NCBI RefSeq assembly: GCF_017877055.1
Contig: NZ_JAGIPG010000001.1
Span: forward strand, 1,736,001-1,800,000
Direction of reading: 5' to 3'
Source: Neorhizobium galegae
Lineage (GTDB): Bacteria > Pseudomonadota > Alphaproteobacteria > Rhizobiales > Rhizobiaceae
Length of the DNA: 64,000 bases
Part shown: positions 16,314-24,046 of the stretch, in pieces
How positions within the stretch are numbered: the stretch's first letter is position 1
Layout of the letters: each line of letters begins with the position of its first letter
Notes under the pieces: model-generated
Told to the model about the DNA's origin: nothing
What the model saw: only the letters and a program-made list of their open reading frames with translations
The model's database searches: none
Position numbers and translations under genes: made by a program

Positions 16314-17276
16314 ATGACCCGCACCATCGTCGCATCCGCAACCCGGGAGATCGTGATCGGCTTCGACCAGCCCTTTTGCGTGATCGGCGAACGCATCAAC
16401 CCGACGGGCCGCAAGAAGCTCGCGGCCGAAATGATCGAGGGCAATTTCGACACGGTCATCAGGGATGCGCTGGAACAGGTCGCGGCCGGCGCCACCATGC
16501 TCGACGTCAATGCCGGGGTCACCTCGGTCAATCCCAACGAAACCGAACCCGGCCTGCTCGTCCAGACGTTGGAAATCGTCCAGGGCCTTGTCGACGTGCC
16601 GCTGTCGATCGACAGTTCCGTAACGGCCGCGATCGAGGCGGCGCTGAAGGTCGCCAGGGGCCGGCCGCTGATCAACTCGGTCACCGGCGAGGAGGAAAAG
16701 CTCGAGGCGATCCTTCCACTCTGCAAGAAATACGACGTGCCGGTCGTGGCGATCTCCAACGACGAAACCGGCATTTCGATGGATCCCGACGTGCGTTTCG
16801 CAGTCGCCAAGAAGATCGTCGAACGCGCCGCCGACTACGGCATCAAACCGCACGACATCGTCGTCGATCCGCTGGTCATGCCGATCGGCGCGCTCGGTAC
16901 CGCCGGCCTGCAGGTCTTTGCCCTCCTGCGGCGCCTGCGCGAGGAGCTGAAGGTCAACACCACCTGCGGGCTCTCCAACATCTCCTTCGGCCTGCCGCAC
17001 CGCCATGGCATCAATGCCGGCTTCATCCCGATGGTGATCGGCGCCGGAATGACGTCGGCGATCATGAACCCCTGCCGGCCGCAGGAGATGGAAGCGGTGC
17101 GCGCCGCCAACGTGCTGAACGGCACGGATCAGAATTGCGGTAACTGGATCATGACCTATCGGGACTATAAGCCGGTCGAAGGCGGTGGAGCCGCGGCAAC
17201 GGCCGCACCGTCGGCTGCCAGCGGCCGACGCGGCGGCCGGGCCGCACGGGCTGGCGCCGGAGCGCGGACGGAGTGA
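16314..17276 (+). CDS. Methyltetrahydrofolate:corrinoid methyltransferase (MeTr/MtgA-like) with Arg/Gly-rich tail
   Basis: The 320-residue protein is a pterin-binding TIM barrel: FCVIGERINPTGRKKL, MLDVNAGVTS, PLSIDSSVTAAIEAAL, LINSVTGEEE, VVAISNDETG and DPLVMPIG are the family's folate-binding strands. As in MetH or AcsE it would exchange a methyl group between corrinoid protein and tetrahydrofolate; here it should yield methyl-tetrahydrofolate from methyl-corrinoid. GGAGGAAGAA precedes the ATG. After the barrel (about residue 280) comes an Ala/Gly/Arg tail ending GRRGGRAARAGAGARTE, absent from the core enzyme and similar in kind to the tails on Bmt, MttB and the reactivase. Confidence 0.9.
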   Translation: MTRTIVASATREIVIGFDQPFCVIGERINPTGRKKLAAEMIEGNFDTVIRDALEQVAAGATMLDVNAGVTSVNPNETEPGLLVQTLEIVQGLVDVPLSIDSSVTAAIEAALKVARGRPLINSVTGEEEKLEAILPLCKKYDVPVVAISNDETGISMDPDVRFAVAKKIVERAADYGIKPHDIVVDPLVMPIGALGTAGLQVFALLRRLREELKVNTTCGLSNISFGLPHRHGINAGFIPMVIGAGMTSAIMNPCRPQEMEAVRAANVLNGTDQNCGNWIMTYRDYKPVEGGGAAATAAPSAASGRRGGRAARAGAGARTE

Positions 17277-17285
17277 CAGGAAGAG

Positions 17286-17801
17286 ATGTTCGACGGAACT
17301 CAACACTATAGGTTCTCGTCCCTGAGAGAAAACATCGTCGAGCATCTGTTCGTCGGCTTAGCTCTCAAAAAACTATGGGAGCACGGTATTGTTGACGTCG
17401 AGATTCTGCGGTCAGAATTCGACGCCTACGGATACGACCTCGTTATTAGCCGGGGTGACCTTGTACGCCACGTCCAGATAAAATCAGGGACATCGCCTAA
17501 GAAGATCTCGGTATCGAGATTTCTTGCCGAACGTCCGAGCGGATGCATCGTGTTCATAGTGCTCGACGATATGCTGAACATGACTTCATTCATGTTCTAT
17601 GGGGCAGATCCTGGCGCACCTCTTCCTGATATCGAAGGATTGAAAACCACAAAAAGGGCAACAGCCAACAGCCAAGGCTTGAAGCCTATTCGCGAAAATC
17701 ACCGGGATGTCCCGCCATCGGCTTTCAGAAAGCTCAATGACCTGGATCATCTGCTTGAGGCCCTTTTGGGGCTCAAGCTGAAAGCAAGCAATGAAAACTG
17801 A
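17286..17801 (+). CDS. Putative PD-(D/E)XK-like protein of low GC, embedded in the corrinoid operon
   Basis: The 171-residue protein shows the pattern EFDAYGYDLVI, then HVQIKSG about 15 residues later, which fits the D...(E/Q)xK core of PD-(D/E)XK nuclease folds, preceded by a helix containing an invariant-looking Glu (ENIVEHLFVGLALKKLW). I do not recognise a named family. Visibly lower GC and different codon use from its neighbours indicate recent acquisition. It begins 10 bases after the methyltransferase stop and overlaps the reactivase start by 11 bases, so it is translationally coupled within the operon. A function in DNA processing or defence is possible; a role in methyl transfer is not evident. 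Confidence 0.75.
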   Translation: MFDGTQHYRFSSLRENIVEHLFVGLALKKLWEHGIVDVEILRSEFDAYGYDLVISRGDLVRHVQIKSGTSPKKISVSRFLAERPSGCIVFIVLDDMLNMTSFMFYGADPGAPLPDIEGLKTTKRATANSQGLKPIRENHRDVPPSAFRKLNDLDHLLEALLGLKLKASNEN

Positions 17802-19815
17802 TCCCCTTGTCCTTTTCATGCCATCCGGCAAGCGCGGCCGGTTTCCGGTCGGCACGCCGGTGCTCGATGCCGCGCGCCAGCTCGGCGTCTATGTGGAGAG
17901 CGTCTGCGGCGGGCGGGCGACCTGCGGGCGATGCCAGGTCTCGGTCCAGGAGGGACATTTCGCCAAGCACGGCATTACCTCGGCGAACGACCACCTGTCG
18001 CCGTTCGGCCCGAAGGAGGAGCGCTACGACCGCGTGCGGGGGCTTCCCGAGGGACGCCGCCTCTCCTGCTCGACCCAGATACTCGGCGATCTCGTCGTCG
18101 ACGTGCCGCAGGATACGGTGATCAATGCCCAGGTGGTCCGCAAGGCGGCCGACGAGCGGGTCTTCGACCGCAATCCGGCGATACGCATGTGTTATGTCGA
18201 GGTCGAGGAACCCGACATGGAAAAACCGCTCGGCGATCTTGACCGGCTGAAGGCAGCACTTGCCGCCGAGTGGCATTTCGACGATCTGGATGTCGATTTC
18301 CACCTGATTCCGAAAGTGCAGCAGATCCTGCGCAAGGGCGAATGGAAGGTCACCGCGGCGATCCACAAGGATCGCGACGACGACCGCGCCCGCCTCGTCG
18401 CGCTCTACTCAGGCCTCAAGAACGAGGCCTACGGGATTGCCTGCGATATCGGCTCGACGACGATCGCCATGCACCTGTCGTCGCTGCTGTCGGGCCGCAC
18501 CGTGGCATCGGCCGGCACGTCGAACCCGCAGATCCGCTTCGGCGAGGATCTGATGAGCCGCGTCTCCTATGTGATGATGAACCCGGACGGCCGCGAGGCG
18601 ATGACGTTAGCCGTGCGCGAGGCGCTGAACGGATTGATCGACAAGGTCTGCGCTGAAGGCGGCGTTTCGAGGAGCGACATTCTCGACAGCGTCTTCGTAG
18701 GCAATCCGATCATGCACCACCTCTTCCTCGGCATCGATCCGACCGAACTTGGCGGCGCCCCCTTCGCGCTTGCCGTTTCCGGAGCGGTTCAGGTCAGATC
18801 CTCCGAGATCGGCTTGCCGATGAACGAAGGCACCCGCACCTATCTCCTGCCCTGCATCGCCGGCCATGTCGGTGCCGATGCCGCGGCGGCCACCCTGTCG
18901 GAAGGCCCGCACCGGCAGGAGGAGATGATGCTGCTGGTCGATATCGGCACAAATGCGGAAATCGTGCTCGGAAATTCGACCCGGGTCGTCGCGGCCTCCT
19001 CGCCGACCGGTCCGGCCTTCGAAGGTGCCGAAATCTCGTCGGGCCAGCGGGCAGCACCCGGCGCCATCGAGCGTATCCGCATCGACGCCGAAACCCTTGA
19101 GCCGCGCTTCCGGGTGATCGGCATCGAGCCCTGGTCGGACGAGCCGGGTTTTGCGGAGGCCGCCGCCGCGACCGGCATTACCGGCATCTGCGGCTCGGCC
19201 ATCATCGAAGTGATTGCCGAAATGTTCCTCGCAGGATTGATTTCGGAGGACGGCGTGGTGGATGGCGCGATGGCGGACCGCTCACCGCGCATCCTCCAGA
19301 ACGGCCGGACCTTCTCCTATCTCGTCCATGACGGCGAGCAGCGCATCACCGTCACCCAGAACGACGTGCGGGCCATCCAGCTCGCCAAGGCGGCGCTTTA
19401 TGCGGGCGTGAAGCTGTTGATGGACAAGCAGGGCGTCGACCATGTCGATCGCATTGGCCTTGCCGGCGCCTTCGGCACGTTCATCGATCCGAAATATGCG
19501 ATGGTGCTGGGCCTCATCCCGGATTGCGACCTTGCCCGCGTCAAGTCGGTCGGCAATGCCGCCGGAACCGGCGCGCGCATGTGCCTTCTCAATCGTAGCT
19601 ACCGCCGCGAGATCGAGGAGACCGTCCGCAGGATCGAGAAGATAGAGACGGCTCTGGAACCGAAATTCCAGGAGCATTTCGTCTATGCCATGGCGCTACC
19701 GAACAAGGTCGATGGCTTCCCGAACCTCAGCACGGTCGTAACCTTGCCCGAGCGCAAGGCGCTGGCGGAGGCTTCGGGAGATGGCGGCCGCAGGCGTCGC
19801 CGCGGCCGCGAGTAA
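17791..19815 (+). CDS. Corrinoid protein reductive activase (2Fe-2S + DUF4445/ASKHA) with Arg-rich tail
   Basis: The 674-residue protein starts with a plant-type [2Fe-2S] ferredoxin domain (SVCGGRATCGRC near 36-47, with a fourth Cys in RLSCST), then a linker domain and an actin-like ATPase region: YGIACDIGSTTIAMHL near 215 and LLVDIGTNAEIVL near 380, the DUF4445 hallmark. This matches RACo/RamA-type enzymes that use ATP to reduce inactivated cob(II)alamin to cob(I)alamin on the carrier protein, a step especially needed in aerobes. The C-terminus GDGGRRRRRGRE is a basic tail. The start overlaps the preceding gene by 11 bases. A LysR gene converges 2 bases after the stop. Confidence 0.92.
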   Translation: MKTDPLVLFMPSGKRGRFPVGTPVLDAARQLGVYVESVCGGRATCGRCQVSVQEGHFAKHGITSANDHLSPFGPKEERYDRVRGLPEGRRLSCSTQILGDLVVDVPQDTVINAQVVRKAADERVFDRNPAIRMCYVEVEEPDMEKPLGDLDRLKAALAAEWHFDDLDVDFHLIPKVQQILRKGEWKVTAAIHKDRDDDRARLVALYSGLKNEAYGIACDIGSTTIAMHLSSLLSGRTVASAGTSNPQIRFGEDLMSRVSYVMMNPDGREAMTLAVREALNGLIDKVCAEGGVSRSDILDSVFVGNPIMHHLFLGIDPTELGGAPFALAVSGAVQVRSSEIGLPMNEGTRTYLLPCIAGHVGADAAAATLSEGPHRQEEMMLLVDIGTNAEIVLGNSTRVVAASSPTGPAFEGAEISSGQRAAPGAIERIRIDAETLEPRFRVIGIEPWSDEPGFAEAAAATGITGICGSAIIEVIAEMFLAGLISEDGVVDGAMADRSPRILQNGRTFSYLVHDGEQRITVTQNDVRAIQLAKAALYAGVKLLMDKQGVDHVDRIGLAGAFGTFIDPKYAMVLGLIPDCDLARVKSVGNAAGTGARMCLLNRSYRREIEETVRRIEKIETALEPKFQEHFVYAMALPNKVDGFPNLSTVVTLPERKALAEASGDGGRRRRRGRE

Positions 19816-19817
19816 TA

Positions 19818-20714
19818 TCAGGCCGCCGCGGCGACCATCGAGCCGAACGCCTCGCGGATGCTTTCTGCCACGGCCTTGCCGGGTACGGAAAGCTGCGGTG
19901 CCGTCAACAGGCGGATATCGAAGTTGATCAGCTCGGGCAGGCCTTCCTTCGGGCCGAGTATCTGCATGTCCTCGGTCACGTAGGAGCGCGGGAACGGCGC
20001 GATTGCAAGGTCGGACAGCACGGCGGCGCGCTGCGCCATCGTATGGGCGCTCGCATAGGCGATGCGATAGGTCCGCTTGTGCTTCTCGAGCTGGGCGATC
20101 GCATCCTGCCGCCAGACACAGCCGTCCTCCCAGACCGAAATCGGCAGCGGATCGCGCAGATAGGCCGTGCCGCATTTTGCGCCGGCCCAGACCAGTCGTT
20201 CGGTGTGAATCATCTCTCCGGCCGTCGAAAAAGGCCGGGTGGCACAGTTGATCAGCGCCAGATCCAGCCGCTGCTCGTCCATACGCTTCTTGAGCGCCAG
20301 GCTCATATCGACGGTGACATCGACCATGATGCCCGGAAAGCTCTCGCCGAAATCCTTGAGCACCTTCGGCAGAAGGCGTTCGGCGATATCGTCCGGCGCG
20401 CCCAGGCGCACCACGCCGGAAAGTTCCGGCATGACGAAACGTGACACGGCTTCGTTGGAGAGCGCCAGCATGCGCCGCGCATAGGAGAGCAGCATCTCGC
20501 CGTGCTGCGTCAGCGACACCGAGCGGGCATCGCGCAGGAAGAGCACCGTCTTCAACTGCTCTTCCAGCTTCTTGATCTGCATCGAAACGGCCGAGGGCGT
20601 GCGCAGAACCGCATCGGCGGCGGTCGAGAAATTGCCGGTTTCGGCAATCGCCACGAACGTGCGCAATACATCGTTATCGAGCAGCGGAAGCGGCGGGCGG
20701 AATGGAACAGTCAT
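19818..20714 (-). CDS. LysR-family transcriptional regulator
   Basis: The protein of 298 residues has the N-terminal LysR helix-turn-helix (NDVLRTFVAIAETGNFSTAA and TPSAVSMQIKKLEEQL) and a substrate-binding-fold effector domain (SGVVRLGAPDDIAERLLPKV onward). ATG 20714 follows GAGGCTGAT and gives a normal N-terminus; the longer frame is not needed. It ends 2 bases from the reactivase gene, tail to tail. It may control the corrinoid operon or the DUF1127 gene, but LysR proteins usually act on divergent genes and the divergent neighbour here is the DUF1127 gene at 20928. The effector is unknown. Confidence 0.9.
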   Translation of the reverse strand: MTVPFRPPLPLLDNDVLRTFVAIAETGNFSTAADAVLRTPSAVSMQIKKLEEQLKTVLFLRDARSVSLTQHGEMLLSYARRMLALSNEAVSRFVMPELSGVVRLGAPDDIAERLLPKVLKDFGESFPGIMVDVTVDMSLALKKRMDEQRLDLALINCATRPFSTAGEMIHTERLVWAGAKCGTAYLRDPLPISVWEDGCVWRQDAIAQLEKHKRTYRIAYASAHTMAQRAAVLSDLAIAPFPRSYVTEDMQILGPKEGLPELINFDIRLLTAPQLSVPGKAVAESIREAFGSMVAAAA

Positions 20715-20927
20715 ATCAGCCTCTATCAATAATTCTGAACCTAAAGACCATATCATTTCGTTTGATTGAATGTCAAACGAGCGGCATAGTCAAAAGCATC
20801 GGAAGTGAGCGTCGATACAACACAGAATTTCATGAGACGCATAACACACATCCGATTGATTGATGGATTGATGGCGTTCATTGTCCCGATTGAGCGTTGT
20901 CCCGTGAGACACCCAAGGAGAACCGAC

Positions 20928-21137
20928 ATGACTATGATCACCTATCAGGAGAGCGATCGCTCCCGGTTCCGGCCGTCCTCGTTCGCCTCGCTCATCCACC
21001 CTGTCCTGACTGTGGTGGTACGGCTTCGCGATCAATGGCGTCGCCGCCAGACCGAAAGAATGCTGGAAGGTTTGCCGGCAGAAATCCGCAAGGACATCGG
21101 ATGGCCGACGACCAATGCCGCACCGCATCGCCGATAA
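20928..21137 (+). CDS. DUF1127 small Arg-rich protein
   Basis: The 69-residue protein carries the DUF1127 motif: RLRDQWRRRQTERMLEGLPA and EIRKDIG, ending in a short basic tail. In alphaproteobacteria such proteins are linked to phosphate, carbon and RNA turnover control. ATG 20928 follows AAGGAGAACCGAC. A strong inverted repeat begins 9 bases after the stop and should end transcription. The upstream 200 bases are AT-rich and contain short GATT repeats; the divergent LysR gene shares this region. Confidence 0.85.
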   Translation: MTMITYQESDRSRFRPSSFASLIHPVLTVVVRLRDQWRRRQTERMLEGLPAEIRKDIGWPTTNAAPHRR

Positions 21138-21145
21138 CCCTCCCG

Positions 21146-21186
21146 CACCATGGCCCGCCCTCGCATCAATGAGGCGGGCCATGGTG
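21146..21186 (+). terminator. Inverted repeat after the DUF1127 gene
   Basis: Perfect 14-bp arms CACCATGGCCCGCC and GGCGGGCCATGGTG enclose a 13-base loop directly after the DUF1127 stop codon. No long T-run follows, but the stem strength and position fit a transcription terminator or mRNA-stabilising hairpin. Confidence 0.6.
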
Positions 21187-21363
21187 TCTGCGACACGCTT
21201 TTAGCCCGCTCCCCCCGCCAATTGCGTCTGCGACCCGCCCATGTCGCAAAAATGTTATCAGCCTGTCGCCAAAAGCCCTTCTCCGCCGACTTTCCCCGTG
21301 CCAATGTCGCTTTTGAAGAAAAGCAGGCCGCAATGTACGGCCACGAACAAGGGGAATGACGGC

Positions 21364-22392
21364 ATGAATGTGATGACCAAAAGCCCGGCGGCAAAGCGCT
21401 CTCTTGTCTTTTTTCTTGTTCCCCATTTCACCATGCTGCCTTTTGCGGCGGCGGTGGAGACGCTGCGAATCGCCAATCGCATGCTCGGCTACTCGGCCTA
21501 TACCTGGCGGCTCTGTTCCGCCGATGGCGAGAAAGTCTATTCCTCGAGCGGCATCGGCATCGAGGTCAACTCCTCGCTCGCCGAGGAACGCCGCAACCTC
21601 TCCGGCGAAAACCGCCCCAATATGGTTCTGGTCTGCTCGGGCGTCTACGTCGAGGAGTTCAACAACAAGTCGGTCAACGCCTGGCTGAGAGAAACCTATA
21701 ACCGCGGCATTGCCGTTGGAAGTCTGTGCACCGGGGCGCACGTGCTCGCCCAGGCCGGGCTGCTGAACGGCAAGCGTTGTGCGATCCACTGGGAGAACCT
21801 GCCGGGCTTTGCCGAGGCATTCCCGCAGGCGGAAGTCTATGCGGATCTCTACGAGGTCGATTCAAACCTCTATACCTGCGCCGGCGGCACCGCCTCGCTC
21901 GACATGATGCTGAACCTGATCAGCCAGGATTTCGGCGAGAACCTCGTCAACCGGGTCTGCGAACAACAGCTGACAGACCGAGTCCGCAATCCGCACGATC
22001 GCCAGCGCCTGCCGCTGCGGGCCCGCCTGGGCGTCCAGAACGCCAAGGTCCTGTCGATCATCGAGGTCATGGAAAACAACCTCTCCGAACCGCTGTCGCT
22101 GGTCGAGATTGCCGACGATGCGGGCCTCTCCCGGCGCCAGATCGAACGCCTGTTCCGCCAGGAAATGGGCCGCTCGCCGGCGCGCTATTATCTGGAAATC
22201 CGGCTCGACCGGGCGCGGCACCTGCTCGTGCAGTCCTCGATGCCCGTGGTCGAGGTGGCGGTTGCCTGCGGTTTCGTGTCCGCGTCGCATTTCTCGAAAT
22301 GTTATCGTGAGGTCTATAACCGTTCGCCGCAACAGGAACGGGCCGAGCGCAAGCTCAATATGAATACGTCCCGCACCGGCGTAGTGGCCTGA
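21364..22392 (+). CDS. GlxA-family AraC-type regulator, GbdR-like
   Basis: The 342-residue protein joins a DJ-1/PfpI-like sensor domain (LVFFLVPHFTMLPFAAAVET, then VGSLCTGAHVLAQAGLL, AIHWE) to a C-terminal AraC helix-turn-helix pair (SLVEIADDAGLSRRQIERLF and PVVEVAVACGFVSASHFSKC). GbdR and CdhR of Pseudomonas, which switch on betaine and carnitine catabolism, have this layout. Its place between the corrinoid genes and the dimethylglycine-type dehydrogenase supports a role as activator for betaine use. Start ATG 21364 was chosen because AAGGGG lies upstream and it matches the family start; the upstream open frame is not protein-like. Confidence 0.88.
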   Translation: MNVMTKSPAAKRSLVFFLVPHFTMLPFAAAVETLRIANRMLGYSAYTWRLCSADGEKVYSSSGIGIEVNSSLAEERRNLSGENRPNMVLVCSGVYVEEFNNKSVNAWLRETYNRGIAVGSLCTGAHVLAQAGLLNGKRCAIHWENLPGFAEAFPQAEVYADLYEVDSNLYTCAGGTASLDMMLNLISQDFGENLVNRVCEQQLTDRVRNPHDRQRLPLRARLGVQNAKVLSIIEVMENNLSEPLSLVEIADDAGLSRRQIERLFRQEMGRSPARYYLEIRLDRARHLLVQSSMPVVEVAVACGFVSASHFSKCYREVYNRSPQQERAERKLNMNTSRTGVVA

Positions 22393-22412
22393 GCCCGTGT
22401 GATTGCGGCGGG

Positions 22413-23021
22413 TCAGCCTGCCGCCTGCAGGACGATCGTATAGTCCGAAAACACTCTGTTCCGGCCATGGCTTTTCGCCATGAACAGGAATTGTTCTGCA
22501 GCATTAAGATAATTGTCGAACGTTTCCGGGCCGCAGACCTCCGCCAGCCCGATCGAAACGGTGATCGAAAAATCGATATCGCCGGAAACGATCCTGATGC
22601 CGGCGATCTCATGCCTCAGCTTCTCGCACAATTCGGTCGCGGCGGGTGCGTCGAGACCGACCAACAGCATGCCGAACTCTTCCTCACCCAGCCGGGCAAG
22701 AAGATTCCGGCCGCCGCCGCACGCGGAACCAAGCCTGGCGGCGGTGGTCTTGACGACCTGGGCGACGGTTTCTTCGCAATGGACAGCGTTCAACCGCCGG
22801 AAGTGGTCGATGTCTGCGATCGCGACGGCGCAGAATATTCCCTCTGAAAGGCACTCCCTCACCAACGGTTCTCCGAGCCGATAAAATTCCTTCAGATTGA
22901 CCAGACCGGTCAACGGATCGGCAACCGGACTGGCCGCCTCCATCTGAATCGGTGACGGCGCCGCCCGACCGTAGGTCAGGCGCTCCGTCTCCCGGAAATG
23001 CTGGCTTCGAAGGTACGGCAT
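22413..23021 (-). CDS. Degenerate GGDEF domain protein
   Basis: The 202-residue protein consists almost entirely of a GGDEF domain (DPLTGLVNLKEFYRLGEP, AIADIDHFRRLN). The signature loop reads RLGEEEF where active cyclases have GGDEF or GGEEF, so one glycine of the nucleotide-binding turn is replaced by Glu. Activity as diguanylate cyclase is doubtful; it may bind GTP or act as a scaffold. It has no sensor or membrane part of its own. It starts 17 bases after a double-receiver protein gene, together giving the parts of PleD (REC-REC-GGDEF) in two polypeptides. GAGGAATTCTGC precedes the ATG. Confidence 0.87.
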   Translation of the reverse strand: MPYLRSQHFRETERLTYGRAAPSPIQMEAASPVADPLTGLVNLKEFYRLGEPLVRECLSEGIFCAVAIADIDHFRRLNAVHCEETVAQVVKTTAARLGSACGGGRNLLARLGEEEFGMLLVGLDAPAATELCEKLRHEIAGIRIVSGDIDFSITVSIGLAEVCGPETFDNYLNAAEQFLFMAKSHGRNRVFSDYTIVLQAAG

Positions 23022-23038
23022 GCAGAATTCCTCGGGGA

Positions 23039-23887
23039 TCAGGCGACGTTCTTCACCGCCGATTCTTGACGTCTTGCCTGCATCGACCGGATCTGGATGA
23101 GCGTATCCAGGTTCTGATTGACGCGGCAGTAAAACTCCTCGTCGATGAAGGGGCGCAGCATGAAATCATTGCCGCCGGCCTTCAGGAAACGGGCCGAAAG
23201 CAGGCGGTTCGAAGAGGACGAGACGCCGATGATCCTGAGCTCGTGCGAACCGCGCACCGAGCGGATGCGGCGGGTGAGTTCGAAACCATCGATATCGGGC
23301 ATGTTGTAGTCGGTAACGACGAGGCCGATATCCGGGTTCTTCTTGAGGATATCCAAGGCCTTGGCACCGTTCTCCGCAACGCTGACGCGGAAATTGTAAC
23401 GCTTCAGACGGCTCGAGAGCAGCGCCCGTGCGGTCGGGCTATCGTCGACGATCAGCACGTGGTGGCGATGATTGGTGAGGAACCGGCAGACTGACTCGGC
23501 CAGCATCTCAACCGCAAAGACATTGTCCTTGAGGATATAGTCGACGATGTCCTTGGTCAGAAGCTTGTCGCGGGTTTCCTCATGGAAGGTCCCGGTAAAC
23601 ACGATGGTCGGGATCGACAGATCGACGAGATACTCCAACGCTTCGCCGTTTTCCGCGCCTGGCAGGTTGATATTGGAAATCGCCAGCATCACCGGCTCGG
23701 CGGAGCGGTCATAAGCGAACTGCAATTCCTCGAAGTTGCGGCAGATCTCGACCTCGATGCCGAACAGCTCCTTGAGCCGGGTCCCGATCATCGAAGTGAA
23801 GACGTTGGAATCCTCCGCAAGCAGGATGCGGGAGTTTGCCAGTGATTGGCCGGAATACTGCATCCCGGAGATACCGAGGAATGTCAT
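23039..23887 (-). CDS. Double receiver-domain response regulator (PleD-like without GGDEF)
   Basis: The 282-residue protein has two CheY-like domains. The first (about 17-135) keeps the acidic pair (LLAEDSN) but has Asn in ISNINLPG where the phospho-acceptor Asp should be. The second (about 150-270) is intact: LIVDDSP, VVTDYNMPDIDG with the acceptor Asp, and RPF. There is no output domain. It is encoded directly upstream of the degenerate GGDEF gene and probably controls that protein by contact. ATG 23887 follows AAGGGGCACC. This resembles PleD of Caulobacter cut in two. Confidence 0.88.
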   Translation of the reverse strand: MTFLGISGMQYSGQSLANSRILLAEDSNVFTSMIGTRLKELFGIEVEICRNFEELQFAYDRSAEPVMLAISNINLPGAENGEALEYLVDLSIPTIVFTGTFHEETRDKLLTKDIVDYILKDNVFAVEMLAESVCRFLTNHRHHVLIVDDSPTARALLSSRLKRYNFRVSVAENGAKALDILKKNPDIGLVVTDYNMPDIDGFELTRRIRSVRGSHELRIIGVSSSSNRLLSARFLKAGGNDFMLRPFIDEEFYCRVNQNLDTLIQIRSMQARRQESAVKNVA

Positions 23888-23991
23888 GGTGCCCCTTATC
23901 GAATAAGATATTATCCCCTCTGATAACATCCGTAGTGGAAACGGTTTGCAGAACCGTTAATCGGAGCGGCGCTACGGTATCAAAACGGGAC

Positions 23992-24011
23992 GGGCGGCCC
24001 GAGGACCGCCC
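23992..24011 (-). terminator. Hairpin downstream of the dehydrogenase gene
   Basis: On the minus strand a 6-bp GGGCGG/CCGCCC stem with an 8-base loop lies about 35 bases beyond the stop codon at 24047 and is followed by a short pyrimidine stretch ending in TTTT. It is a modest candidate for a terminator. Confidence 0.4.
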
Positions 24012-24046
24012 ACTAATGTCAACGACTTGTTACTTGAAGCCGGTTT

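Noticed and set aside
20928-20946. Start MTMITY resembling the lacZ-alpha start used in cloning vectors
   Set aside because: The DNA differs from lacZ and the rest of the protein is a normal DUF1127 member with its own ribosome binding site, so this is chance.
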